A stretch of 64,000 nucleotides of DNA from NCBI RefSeq assembly GCF_900230195.1, contig NZ_OCNE01000018.1, positions 62,001 to 126,000 of the forward strand, read 5' to 3'. This document shows, one piece after another, positions 51,147 to 59,153 of this stretch. Numbering within the stretch: the first letter of the stretch is position 1; every line of letters starts with the position of its first letter. The translations under genes were made by a program, and so were the position numbers. Source of the stretch: Streptomyces zhaozhouensis. Lineage in GTDB: Bacteria; Actinomycetota; Actinomycetes; Streptomycetales; Streptomycetaceae. Under the pieces are notes generated by a model. It did no database searches. It was not told the origin of the DNA and saw nothing but the letters and a program-made list of their open reading frames with translations.

Positions 51147-51668
51147 ATGAGCACCCAGATCGACAGGCTGCGGGAGTTGGTCCAGCCGCTGGCCACCGAG
51201 CACGCGATGGATCTTGAGGAAGTGAAGATCACCACGGCCGGGCGGCGCCGGGTCCTCCAGGTCGTGGTGGACACGGACGAGGGCGTGGGCCTGGACGCCT
51301 GCGCCGAGCTGAGCCGCCAGATCTCCGAGGCGCTGGACGCCGACGACCTGATGGGCGGCGACACCTACGTCCTGGAGGTCACCTCCCCGGGCGCCGAACG
51401 CCCCCTCACCGAACCCCGGCACTACCGCCGTTCCGTCGGCCGGCTGCTGTGGCTGCGCCCGCACCAGGGCGCGGACGTCGTCGCGCGGCTGGTCGCGGTC
51501 GACGAGGAGGGCGTCGACGTCGAGGTGCCGGGGGAGAAGGGCCGGAAGGCCACGCCCCGCCGGTTCGCCTTCTCCGAGATCGCCAAGGCGCGCGTCGAGT
51601 TGGAGTTCAACCGTCCGGCCGGGCGGCAGCCGGCAGCGTCCGGCGACGAGAGCCTGAAGGAGGCGTAG
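51147..51668 (+). CDS. rimP: Ribosome maturation factor
   Basis: 173 residues; assists 30S assembly. Features: RLRELVQPLATEHAMDLEEVKIT, the VLQVVVDTDEGVGLDACAELSRQISEALD block and YVLEVTSPGAERPLTEPRHYRR. The ATG has GAGGAG 8 nt upstream and is the first gene of the nusA-infB operon. Confidence 0.94.
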   Translation: MSTQIDRLRELVQPLATEHAMDLEEVKITTAGRRRVLQVVVDTDEGVGLDACAELSRQISEALDADDLMGGDTYVLEVTSPGAERPLTEPRHYRRSVGRLLWLRPHQGADVVARLVAVDEEGVDVEVPGEKGRKATPRRFAFSEIAKARVELEFNRPAGRQPAASGDESLKEA

Positions 51669-51671
51669 GCC

Positions 51672-52685
51672 GTGGACATCGACATGAGTGCCCTCAGGGG
51701 GCTGGTCCGCGAGAAGGAGATCTCCTTCGACCTGCTGGTCGAGGCGATCGAGTCGGCGCTGCTGATCGCCTACCACCGCACCGAGGGCAGCCGCCGTTCC
51801 GCCCGCGTCGTGCTGGACCGCGCCTCGGGCCACGTCACGGTCTGGGCCAGGGAGGACCCCGAGGACCTGACCGACGGGGACGACCCGGGCGGCGAGCCCG
51901 GGGAGCCCAAGGAGTTCGACGACACCCCGCAGGGCTTCGGCCGGATCGCCGCGACCACCGCCAAGCAGGTCATCCTCCAGCGGCTGCGGGACGCCGAGGA
52001 GGACGTCACCTTCGGCGAGTACGCGGGGCGCGAGGGCGACGTGGTCGCGGGCGTCGTCCAGCAGGGCAGGGACCCCAAGAGCGTGCTGGTGGACATCGGC
52101 CGGCTGGAGGCGATCCTGCCGCCGCAGGAGCAGGTGCCGGGGGAGACCTACGCGCACGGCGCGCGGCTGCGCTGCTACGTGGTGCGGGTCGTCAAGGGCG
52201 CGCGGGGCCCCTCGGTCACGCTCTCCCGCACCCACCCCAACCTGGTCCGCAAGCTCTTCGAGCTGGAGGTCCCCGAGATCGCCGACGGCTCGGTGGAGAT
52301 CGCGGCCATCGCCAGGGAGGCCGGCCACCGCACCAAGATCGCGGTGCGCTCGCTGCGCCCGGGACTCAACGCCAAGGGCGCCTGCATCGGCCCGATGGGC
52401 GGCCGGGTGCGCGCGGTGATGGCCGAGTTGCACGGCGAGAAGATCGACATCGTCGACTGGTCGGACGACCCGGCCCAGCTGGTGGCCAACGCGCTCTCCC
52501 CGGCCAGGGTCACCAAGGTGGACGTGGTGGACGAGGCGGCCAGGTCGGCGCGGGTCACCGTGCCGGACTACCAACTCTCCCTCGCCATCGGCAAGGAGGG
52601 GCAGAACGCCCGGCTCGCCGCCCGGCTGACCGGCTGGCGGATCGATATCCGCCCGGACACCGAGCCGGTCGCCTCGGGCGACTGA
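51672..52685 (+). CDS. nusA: Transcription termination/antitermination factor
   Basis: 337 residues, the short actinobacterial form without C-terminal acidic repeats. An N-terminal RNA polymerase-binding domain, an S1 domain (EGDVVAGVVQQGRDPKSVLVDIG) and two KH domains (GACIGPMGGRVRAV and LAIGKEGQNARLAARLTGW) are visible. GTG start is 3 nt after the rimP stop. Confidence 0.95.
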   Translation: MDIDMSALRGLVREKEISFDLLVEAIESALLIAYHRTEGSRRSARVVLDRASGHVTVWAREDPEDLTDGDDPGGEPGEPKEFDDTPQGFGRIAATTAKQVILQRLRDAEEDVTFGEYAGREGDVVAGVVQQGRDPKSVLVDIGRLEAILPPQEQVPGETYAHGARLRCYVVRVVKGARGPSVTLSRTHPNLVRKLFELEVPEIADGSVEIAAIAREAGHRTKIAVRSLRPGLNAKGACIGPMGGRVRAVMAELHGEKIDIVDWSDDPAQLVANALSPARVTKVDVVDEAARSARVTVPDYQLSLAIGKEGQNARLAARLTGWRIDIRPDTEPVASGD

Positions 52686-52771
52686 CCCGGAGGCTCGACG
52701 AAGCCGTTCCGCCGGCCGCTCGGGAGGCCCCGAGGGGCCGGCGGCGTCGCATGATCGTGGTACCCGGCCCG

Positions 52772-52802
52772 TTCGTGGGACGGGAGCGAGGGGAGGTAGA
52801 AT
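52772..52802 (+). promoter_or_regulatory. Candidate internal promoter before ylxR
   Basis: A clear -10 TAGAAT at 52797-52802 ends 4 nt before the ylxR GTG, so a start here would give a leaderless mRNA. The -35 is weak (TTCGTG at 52772-52777, 19-bp spacing). Confidence 0.4.
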
Positions 52803-52806
52803 CAAC

Positions 52807-53085
52807 GTGTCTGGCCGGAGCCATGCACCAGCCTGCCCTGAGCGCACCTGTATCGGGTGCCGGCAGCGTCATCCCCGGGACGGGCTGCTGCGTGTGGTGG
52901 TGATCGAGGGTCGCTGTGTCCCTGATCTTCGCGGTACGCTGCCCGGTCGGGGAGCGTATCTTCACCCCACGCCGACCTGTCTTGAGCAGGCGGTACGCCG
53001 CCGGGCGTTCCCACGGGCCTTCCGGGTCCAGGGGCCGCTCGACACAGGGCGGCTGCGCACGGCCGTCGGCCAGGCGGCACCGTAA
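52807..53085 (+). CDS. YlxR/RnpM-family nucleic-acid-binding protein
   Basis: 92 residues. ERTCIGCRQRHPRDGLLRVV and PGRGAYLHPTPTCLEQAVRRRAFPRAF are YlxR (DUF448) hallmarks. Members bind RNA and modulate RNase P in Firmicutes. GTG start lies just after a -10-like element. Confidence 0.92.
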   Translation: MSGRSHAPACPERTCIGCRQRHPRDGLLRVVVIEGRCVPDLRGTLPGRGAYLHPTPTCLEQAVRRRAFPRAFRVQGPLDTGRLRTAVGQAAP

Positions 53086-53149
53086 GAAGCGTCGTGCGGA
53101 TGGTCCGCACGGTAGGTACCTCGCGAGTTGGAAGTAGGTCGAGATTGCG

Positions 53150-53192
53150 ATGAGCACTCGATGAGTACGCGATGAGTACGCCCGTGAAGTAG
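53150..53192 (+). other. Three overlapping tiny reading frames in the infB leader
   Basis: An 11-nt repeat (GATGAGTACGC, first copy GATGAGCACTC) creates three ATG-initiated mini-ORFs. They encode MSTR (53150-53164), MSTR (53161-53175) and MSTPVK (53172-53192). Each start overlaps the previous stop by ATGA, and each is in a different frame. A GGAAG/GGTCGAG-rich stretch precedes the first. A 7-bp hairpin (53197-53203 with 53218-53224) separates them from the infB ribosome site. Confidence 0.6.
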
Positions 53193-53238
53193 CGAAGGTC
53201 CGGCGGACGACCGACCCCCGGACCGTATAAGGAGCGAA

Positions 53239-56235
53239 GTGGCTAAGGTCCGGGTATACGAGCTCGCCAAGGAGCTTGGAGTTGAGAGCAAGGTCGTCAT
53301 GGCCAAACTCCAGGAGCTGGGTGAGTTCGTCCGTTCGGCGTCCTCGACGATCGAGGCGCCGGTCGTACGCAAACTGACTGACGCGCTGAACACGGGCAAC
53401 GGCTCCGGCCGTAAGCCCGCGAAGCCGGGCGCCCCCAAGCCGGGTGCCCCCAGGCCCGGCGCCCCCAAGCCGGGCGCCTCGGCCCCCAAGCCGGGCGCGC
53501 CCAAGCCGGGCGGCGCCGCACCGAAGCCGGGCGGCCCCCGCCCCGGCCCCAAGCCGGGTCCGGCCGCGCCGGCCCCGCAGCAGCCGGCCGCGCCGAGTAC
53601 GCCGGCCACCCCCGAGTTCACGGCCCCGCAGGGCGAGGCCGCCCGTCCGGCGCCGCGCCCCGAGCGGCCGGCCGCCGAGCGCCAGGCCCCCAAGCCCGGC
53701 GCCCGTCCGGCCCCCAAGCCCGGTGGCCAGCAGAAGCCGGGCGGCGGCGGCAAGCCGGCCGGCCCCAAGCCGGGCGGCCGTCCCGCCGGTCCCCGGCCGG
53801 GCAACAACCCGTTCTCCACCGGTGGTTCCACCGGCATGGCGCGCCCGCAGCAGGCGCCGCGCCCCGGGCCGCGCCCGGGTCCGGCGCAGGGCGGCGGCGG
53901 CGCGCCGCGTCCCGGCGGCGGCGCCCCCTCCCAGGGCGGCGGCCCGCGCCCCCAGGCCCCGGGCGGCGGTCGCGCCACCCCGGGCAACATGCCGCGTCCG
54001 CAGGGCGGCGCCCCGCGCCCAGGCCCCGGCGGTAACCGCCCGAACCCGGGCATGATGCCGCAGCGCCCGTCGGCCGGTGGCCGTCCCGGCGGCCCCGGTG
54101 GCGGCGGTGGCCGTCCCGGTGGCGGCGGCGGTCGTCCCGGTGGCGGCGGCTTCGCCGGCCGCGGTGGCGGCGGTGGCCGTCCCGGTGGCGGCGGCTTCGC
54201 CGGCCGTCCCGGCGGTGGCACCGGCACGCGTCCGGGCGGTGGCGGCGGCTTCGCCGGCCGTCCCGGCGGCTTCGGCGGCCGCCCCGGCGGCCCCGGTGGC
54301 CGCGGTGGCACGCAGGGCGCCTTCGGCCGCCCCGGCGGCCCGGCGCGGCGCGGGCGCAAGTCGAAGCGGCAGCGTCGCCAGGAGTACGAGGCCATGCAGG
54401 CCCCGTCGATCGGCGGCGTGATGCTGCCGCGCGGCAAGGGCGAGGTCATCCGCCTCTCCCGTGGCGCGTCGCTGACGGACTTCGCCGAGAAGATCAACGC
54501 GAACCCGGCCTCCCTGGTCCAGGTGCTCTTCAACCTGGGCGAGATGGTCACGGCGACGCAGTCGGTCTCCGACGCGACCCTCCAGCTGCTGGGCGAGGAG
54601 ATGAACTACACGGTTCAGATCGTCAGCCCGGAGGAGGAGGACCGCGAGCTGCTGGAGTCCTTCGACATCGAGTTCGGCGAGGACGAGGGCGGCGAGGAGG
54701 CCCTGGTCTCCCGGCCACCGGTGGTCACCGTCATGGGCCACGTCGACCACGGTAAGACCCGTCTGCTGGACGCGATCCGCAAGACGAACGTCATCGAGGG
54801 CGAGGCCGGCGGCATCACCCAGCACATCGGTGCCTACCAGGTCTCCACCGAGGTCAACGGCGACGAGCGGCGGATCACCTTCATCGACACCCCGGGTCAC
54901 GAGGCGTTCACCGCCATGCGTGCCCGCGGTGCCAAGTCCACCGACATCGCGATCCTGGTGGTCGCGGCCAACGACGGCGTGATGCCGCAGACGATCGAGG
55001 CGTTGAACCACGCCAAGGCCGCCGAGGTCCCGATCGTCGTCGCGGTCAACAAGATCGACGTCGAGGGCGCCGACCCGGCGAAGGTGCGCGGCCAGCTGAC
55101 CGAGTTCGGTCTGGTGGCCGAGGAGTACGGCGGCGACACGATGTTCGTCGACATCTCCGCCAAGCAGGGTCAGAACATCGAGGGTCTGCTGGAAGCGGTG
55201 GTCCTCACCGCCGACGCCGCCCTCGACCTGCGGGCCAACCCCCGCCAGGCCGCCCAGGGCATCGCGATCGAGGCCCACCTCGACCGGGGCCGCGGCGCCG
55301 TCGCCACGGTGCTGGTGCAGCGCGGCACGCTGCGGGTCGGCGACACGATGGTCGCCGGCGACGCGCACGGCCGCGTCCGGGCGATGCTCGACGACGCCGG
55401 GCGCAACGTCCAGGAGGCGGGCCCGGCCACGCCGGTGCTGGTGCAGGGTCTGACCAACGTGCCGGGCGCCGGGGACAACTTCCTGGTGGTCGGCGAGGAC
55501 CGCACCGCCCGGCAGATCGCCGAGAAGCGCGCCGCCCGCGAGCGGAACGCGGCGTTCGCCAAGCGCACCCGCAGGGTCTCCCTGGAGGACCTGGACAAGG
55601 TGCTGGCGGCCGGCGAGGTCCAGCAGCTCAACCTCATCATCAAGGGCGACGCGTCCGGTTCGGTCGAGGCCCTGGAGGCCTCGCTGCTCCAGCTCGACGT
55701 CGGCGAGGGTGTCGACCTGCGGGTGCTCCACCGGGGCGTCGGCGCGGTCACCGAGACCGACATCGACCTGGCGGCCGGCTCCGACGCGATCGTGATCGGC
55801 TTCAATGTCCGCGCCGAGGGGCGTGCCACCCAGGCCGCCGAGCGCGAGGGCGTGGACGTCCGGTACTACTCGGTCATCTACCAGGCGATCGAGGAGATCG
55901 AGGCGGCCCTGAAGGGTCTCCTCAAGCCGGAGTACGAGGAAGTCGAGCTGGGCACGGCCGAGATCCGCGAGGTCTTCCGCTCCTCCAAGCTGGGCAACAT
56001 CGCGGGTGTCCTCATCCGCTCCGGCGAGGTGCGGCGGAACACCAAGGCGCGGCTGGTGCGCGACGGCAAGGTCATCGCGGAGAACCTCTCCATCGAGGGC
56101 CTGCGCCGCTTCAAGGACGACGTGACCGAGATCAGGGAAGGCTTCGAGGGCGGTATCAACCTCGGAAACTTCAACGACATCAAGATCGACGACGTCATCG
56201 CCACCTACGAGATGCGCGAGAAGCCGCGCGCCTGA
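53239..56235 (+). CDS. infB: Translation initiation factor IF-2
   Basis: 998 residues. An N-terminal subdomain (MAKVRVYELAKELGVESKVVMAKLQELGEFV) is followed by a Pro/Lys/Gly linker (about 60-370) with PGAPKPG and GGGGRPGGGGFAG repeats. The GTPase has G1 GHVDHGKT (about 498), G3 DTPGHEAF, G4 NKID and G5 SAKQGQN. C-terminal domains bind fMet-tRNA. GTG start with AAGGAG 5 nt upstream. The linker repeats are coding, not intergenic repeats. Confidence 0.97.
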   Translation: MAKVRVYELAKELGVESKVVMAKLQELGEFVRSASSTIEAPVVRKLTDALNTGNGSGRKPAKPGAPKPGAPRPGAPKPGASAPKPGAPKPGGAAPKPGGPRPGPKPGPAAPAPQQPAAPSTPATPEFTAPQGEAARPAPRPERPAAERQAPKPGARPAPKPGGQQKPGGGGKPAGPKPGGRPAGPRPGNNPFSTGGSTGMARPQQAPRPGPRPGPAQGGGGAPRPGGGAPSQGGGPRPQAPGGGRATPGNMPRPQGGAPRPGPGGNRPNPGMMPQRPSAGGRPGGPGGGGGRPGGGGGRPGGGGFAGRGGGGGRPGGGGFAGRPGGGTGTRPGGGGGFAGRPGGFGGRPGGPGGRGGTQGAFGRPGGPARRGRKSKRQRRQEYEAMQAPSIGGVMLPRGKGEVIRLSRGASLTDFAEKINANPASLVQVLFNLGEMVTATQSVSDATLQLLGEEMNYTVQIVSPEEEDRELLESFDIEFGEDEGGEEALVSRPPVVTVMGHVDHGKTRLLDAIRKTNVIEGEAGGITQHIGAYQVSTEVNGDERRITFIDTPGHEAFTAMRARGAKSTDIAILVVAANDGVMPQTIEALNHAKAAEVPIVVAVNKIDVEGADPAKVRGQLTEFGLVAEEYGGDTMFVDISAKQGQNIEGLLEAVVLTADAALDLRANPRQAAQGIAIEAHLDRGRGAVATVLVQRGTLRVGDTMVAGDAHGRVRAMLDDAGRNVQEAGPATPVLVQGLTNVPGAGDNFLVVGEDRTARQIAEKRAARERNAAFAKRTRRVSLEDLDKVLAAGEVQQLNLIIKGDASGSVEALEASLLQLDVGEGVDLRVLHRGVGAVTETDIDLAAGSDAIVIGFNVRAEGRATQAAEREGVDVRYYSVIYQAIEEIEAALKGLLKPEYEEVELGTAEIREVFRSSKLGNIAGVLIRSGEVRRNTKARLVRDGKVIAENLSIEGLRRFKDDVTEIREGFEGGINLGNFNDIKIDDVIATYEMREKPRA

Positions 56236-56251
56236 CAGCCGGGGCCGGGGT

Positions 56252-56282
56252 GGCCCGCCGGGAGTGAAAAACCCGGCGGGCC
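56252..56282 (+). terminator. Hairpin after infB
   Basis: A perfect 11-bp stem (GGCCCGCCGGG and complement) with a 9-nt AGTGAAAAA loop, 17 nt after the infB stop. It may attenuate rather than end the operon, since ylxP, rbfA and truB follow. Confidence 0.6.
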
Positions 56283-56312
56283 GTCCCGGCTCTGCCCGTT
56301 ACGATCTTCAGC

Positions 56313-56609
56313 ATGTATACCGGGACGCTGTCCTTTGACCTGCTGCTGGGCGACGTGCACTCGCTCAAGCAGAAACGTGCGGTGATACGGCCGATCGTGG
56401 CCGAGCTGCACAGGAGATTCCGGGTGAGCGTCGCCGAGGTCGGCGACCAGGACCTGCACCGCCGGGCGACCGTCGGACTGGCCGCGGTCTCCGGCGACGC
56501 CGGGTATCTGGCCGGCCTGCTGGACGAGTGCGAGCGGCTGGTCGCCGCCCGCCCCGAGGTGGAGCTGCTGTCCGTGCGGCGGCGGTTCCACGGCGAGGAC
56601 GACGAGTGA
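56313..56609 (+). CDS. ylxP: DUF503 (YlxP) family protein
   Basis: 98 residues. MYTGTLSFDLLLGDVHSLKQKRAVIRPIVAEL and FRVSVAEVGDQDLHRRATVGLAAVSGD are the DUF503 pattern. Conserved between infB and rbfA; a ribosome-assembly role is suspected in other bacteria. Confidence 0.92.
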   Translation: MYTGTLSFDLLLGDVHSLKQKRAVIRPIVAELHRRFRVSVAEVGDQDLHRRATVGLAAVSGDAGYLAGLLDECERLVAARPEVELLSVRRRFHGEDDE

Positions 56610-56651
56610 CGGCCTCTTCGGCCGTGACACGAAAGAGCGAGGAGAAGGACC

Positions 56652-57152
56652 GTGGCGGACAAGGCACGGGCGAAGCGGCTGGCCGACCTCATCCGGGAGG
56701 TGGTGGCCGAGAAGCTGCACCGGGACATCAAGGACCCGCGCCTGGGCACCCGGGTCACCATCACGGACACCCGGGTCACGGGTGACCTGCGGGAGGCGAC
56801 CGTCTTCTACACGGTCTACGGCGACGACGCGGACCGGGAGGAGGTTGCCGCCGGGCTGAGCAGCGCCAAGGGCGTGCTGCGCTCGGCCGTGGGCGCGGCG
56901 GCCGGGGTCAAGCACACCCCGAGCCTGACGTTCGTCCCCGACGCGCTGCCGGAGACCGCGCGCAACCTCGACAGCCTCTTCGACGCCGCGCGCGAGCGCG
57001 ACGAGCGGCTGCGCCAGGAGGCCGCGGGGGCCGACTACGCGGGTGGGGCCGACCCCTACCGGGAGACCGGCCGCGACGAGGAGGACGCCCCCGAGGCGGC
57101 CGACCGCTCGAACGGCTCCGACCGTTCCGACCGTTCCGACCGGGAGGACTGA
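56652..57152 (+). CDS. rbfA: 30S ribosome-binding factor A
   Basis: 166 residues. KH-like core with REVVAEKLHRDIKDPRLGT, VTGDLREATVFYTVYG and HTPSLTFVPD. It matures 16S rRNA. A low-complexity acidic C-terminal tail includes three SDR units from a TCCGACCGT repeat (about 57117-57143). Confidence 0.94.
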   Translation: MADKARAKRLADLIREVVAEKLHRDIKDPRLGTRVTITDTRVTGDLREATVFYTVYGDDADREEVAAGLSSAKGVLRSAVGAAAGVKHTPSLTFVPDALPETARNLDSLFDAARERDERLRQEAAGADYAGGADPYRETGRDEEDAPEAADRSNGSDRSDRSDRED

Positions 57153-57160
57153 GCCGAGCC

Positions 57161-58066
57161 ATGGCGCGTCGCAGGACGGCGGACGGACCCGACGGCCTGC
57201 TGGTCGTGGACAAGCCCGCCGGACACACCTCCCACGACGTGGTCGCCGTGGTGCGTGGCATCGCCCGCACCCGGCGCGTCGGCCACGCCGGCACCCTGGA
57301 CCCGATGGCCACCGGGGTGCTCCTGCTGGGGCTCGGCAGGGCCACCCGGCTGCTCGGCCATCTCGCGCTGACGGAGAAGGAGTACCTGGCCACCGTCCGG
57401 CTCGGCCAGTCCACCGTCACCGACGACGCCGAGGGCGACGTCACCGAGGCGCCGGGCGCCGGCGGGCTCGCCCCGGAATCCGTCGCGGCGGAGGTCGACC
57501 GGCTGACCGGCGCGCTGATGCAGGTCCCGTCGAAGGTCAGCGCCGTCAAGATCGACGGCAAGCGCTCCTACCAGCGGATGCGGGAGGGCGAGGACGTCAC
57601 CCTGCCGCCCCGCCCGGTCACCGTGCACACCTTCGAGGTGGGCGCGCCGACCGAGACCACCGCGCCCGACGGCACCCGCGTCACCGACCTGACGGCCCGG
57701 GTGGTCTGCTCCTCGGGCACCTACGTCCGCGCGCTCGCCCGCGACCTGGGCGCCGCGCTGGGCGTCGGCGGCCACCTCACCGCGCTGCGCCGCACCCGTG
57801 TCGGCCCCCACGACCTGACCGCGGCCCGCACCCTCGACCAACTCCGCGCCGAGCTGACGCCGTTGACGCTGGCCGAGGCGGCGGCCGCCGCGTTCCCCCG
57901 CTGGGACGTGGACGCCAGGCAGGCCACCCTGCTGGGCAACGGGGCGCGGATCACCACCCCCGAGCTGCCGAAGGGGCCGGTCGCGGTCTTCGACCCGGAC
58001 GAGCGGCTGATCGCCCTGGTGGAGGCCGACGGCGAACGCAGCCGAAGCCTGGCCGTCTTCGTCTGA
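57161..58066 (+). CDS. truB: tRNA pseudouridine(55) synthase
   Basis: 301 residues. Start LLVVDKPAGHTSHDVV, catalytic Asp47 in GHAGTLDPMATGVL, and KVSAVKIDGKRSYQRMREG. A C-terminal PUA-like part is present. ATG lies 8 nt after the rbfA stop. Confidence 0.95.
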   Translation: MARRRTADGPDGLLVVDKPAGHTSHDVVAVVRGIARTRRVGHAGTLDPMATGVLLLGLGRATRLLGHLALTEKEYLATVRLGQSTVTDDAEGDVTEAPGAGGLAPESVAAEVDRLTGALMQVPSKVSAVKIDGKRSYQRMREGEDVTLPPRPVTVHTFEVGAPTETTAPDGTRVTDLTARVVCSSGTYVRALARDLGAALGVGGHLTALRRTRVGPHDLTAARTLDQLRAELTPLTLAEAAAAAFPRWDVDARQATLLGNGARITTPELPKGPVAVFDPDERLIALVEADGERSRSLAVFV

Positions 58067-58179
58067 GCGACGTCTCCGCGCCGGCCGGGGCGGGGCGAGG
58101 CGGACGTCCCCCGTACGGGTGGCGGCGGGTATTTTTGGACCGGCAGGACCCAAGCACGAGGTGGCGAGGAGCGACAACG

Positions 58180-59124
58180 GTGCAGCGCTGGCGTGACATG
58201 GCGGATGTCCCAGGGGACTGGGGGCGCAGCGTCGTCACCATCGGTTCCTACGACGGTGTGCACCGCGGGCACCAGCTGATCATCGGACAGGCGGTCGAGG
58301 CGGCACGCGAGTCGGGCCTGCGGACGGTGGCGATCACCTTCGATCCGCACCCCAAGGAGGTCACCCGGCCCGGCTCCCACCCGCCGCTGCTCGCCCCGCA
58401 CCACCGGCGGGCCGAGCTGATGGCGGAGCTGGGCGTCGACGCGCTGCTGGTGCTGCCGTTCACCAAGGAGTTCTCGCAGCTGTCGCCGGCCGAGTTCGTG
58501 GCGAAGGTGCTGGTGGAGCGGTTGCGCGCGGCGGTGGTCGTGGAGGGGCCCAACTTCCGCTTCGGGCACCGCGCCGCCGGCACCGTCGACACCCTCGCCG
58601 AGCTGGGGAAGACCTACGGCTTCGAGGTGCGGGTCGTCGACCTCTACGCGCGGGGGGCGGCCGGCGGCGGCGAGCCGTTCTCCTCCTCACTGGCCAGGCG
58701 GCTGATCGCCGAGGGCGACGTGACCGGCGCGGCCGAGGTGCTGGGCCGTCCGCACCGCGTCGAGGGAACGGTGGTGCACGGCGCGCGGCGCGGCCGTGAC
58801 CTGGGCATCCCGACGGCCAACCTGGATCTGGTGCCGCACTCGGCGGTGCCGGCCGACGGGGTCTACGCCGGCTGGCTGCTGGCCGCCGGCGAACGGATGC
58901 CGGCCGCCGTCTCGGTCGGCACCAACCCGCAGTTCCAGGGGACCCACCGCACGGTCGAGGCGTACGCGCTGGACCGCACCGACCTGGAGCTGTACGGGGA
59001 CTGGGTGGCCGTCGAGTTCGGCGCGTTCGTGCGGGGCCAGGCGACCTTCGACTCGCTCCAGGCGTTCCTCGACCAGATCCACCGCGACATCGCGCGCGTC
59101 CGCGAGCTCACCCGCGCCGGCTGA
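58180..59124 (+). CDS. ribF: Bifunctional riboflavin kinase/FAD synthetase
   Basis: 314 residues. FAD-synthetase half: VVTIGSYDGVHRGHQLIIGQA, ITFDPHPKEV, VVVEGPNFRFGHRAAG. Riboflavin kinase half: RDLGIPTANLDLVPHSAVPADGVYAGW and VSVGTNPQFQGTHRTVEAY. Makes FMN and FAD from riboflavin. GTG 58180 follows GAGGAGCG. Confidence 0.95.
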   Translation: MQRWRDMADVPGDWGRSVVTIGSYDGVHRGHQLIIGQAVEAARESGLRTVAITFDPHPKEVTRPGSHPPLLAPHHRRAELMAELGVDALLVLPFTKEFSQLSPAEFVAKVLVERLRAAVVVEGPNFRFGHRAAGTVDTLAELGKTYGFEVRVVDLYARGAAGGGEPFSSSLARRLIAEGDVTGAAEVLGRPHRVEGTVVHGARRGRDLGIPTANLDLVPHSAVPADGVYAGWLLAAGERMPAAVSVGTNPQFQGTHRTVEAYALDRTDLELYGDWVAVEFGAFVRGQATFDSLQAFLDQIHRDIARVRELTRAG

Positions 59125-59153
59125 CCCCTCCGGGGCCGGCCGGCGCGGGGCGC

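Noticed and set aside
53420..54350. Dense Gly/Pro/Arg repeats as possible mobile or intergenic repeats
   Set aside because: They are in frame within the infB linker, which is normally low-complexity in actinobacteria.
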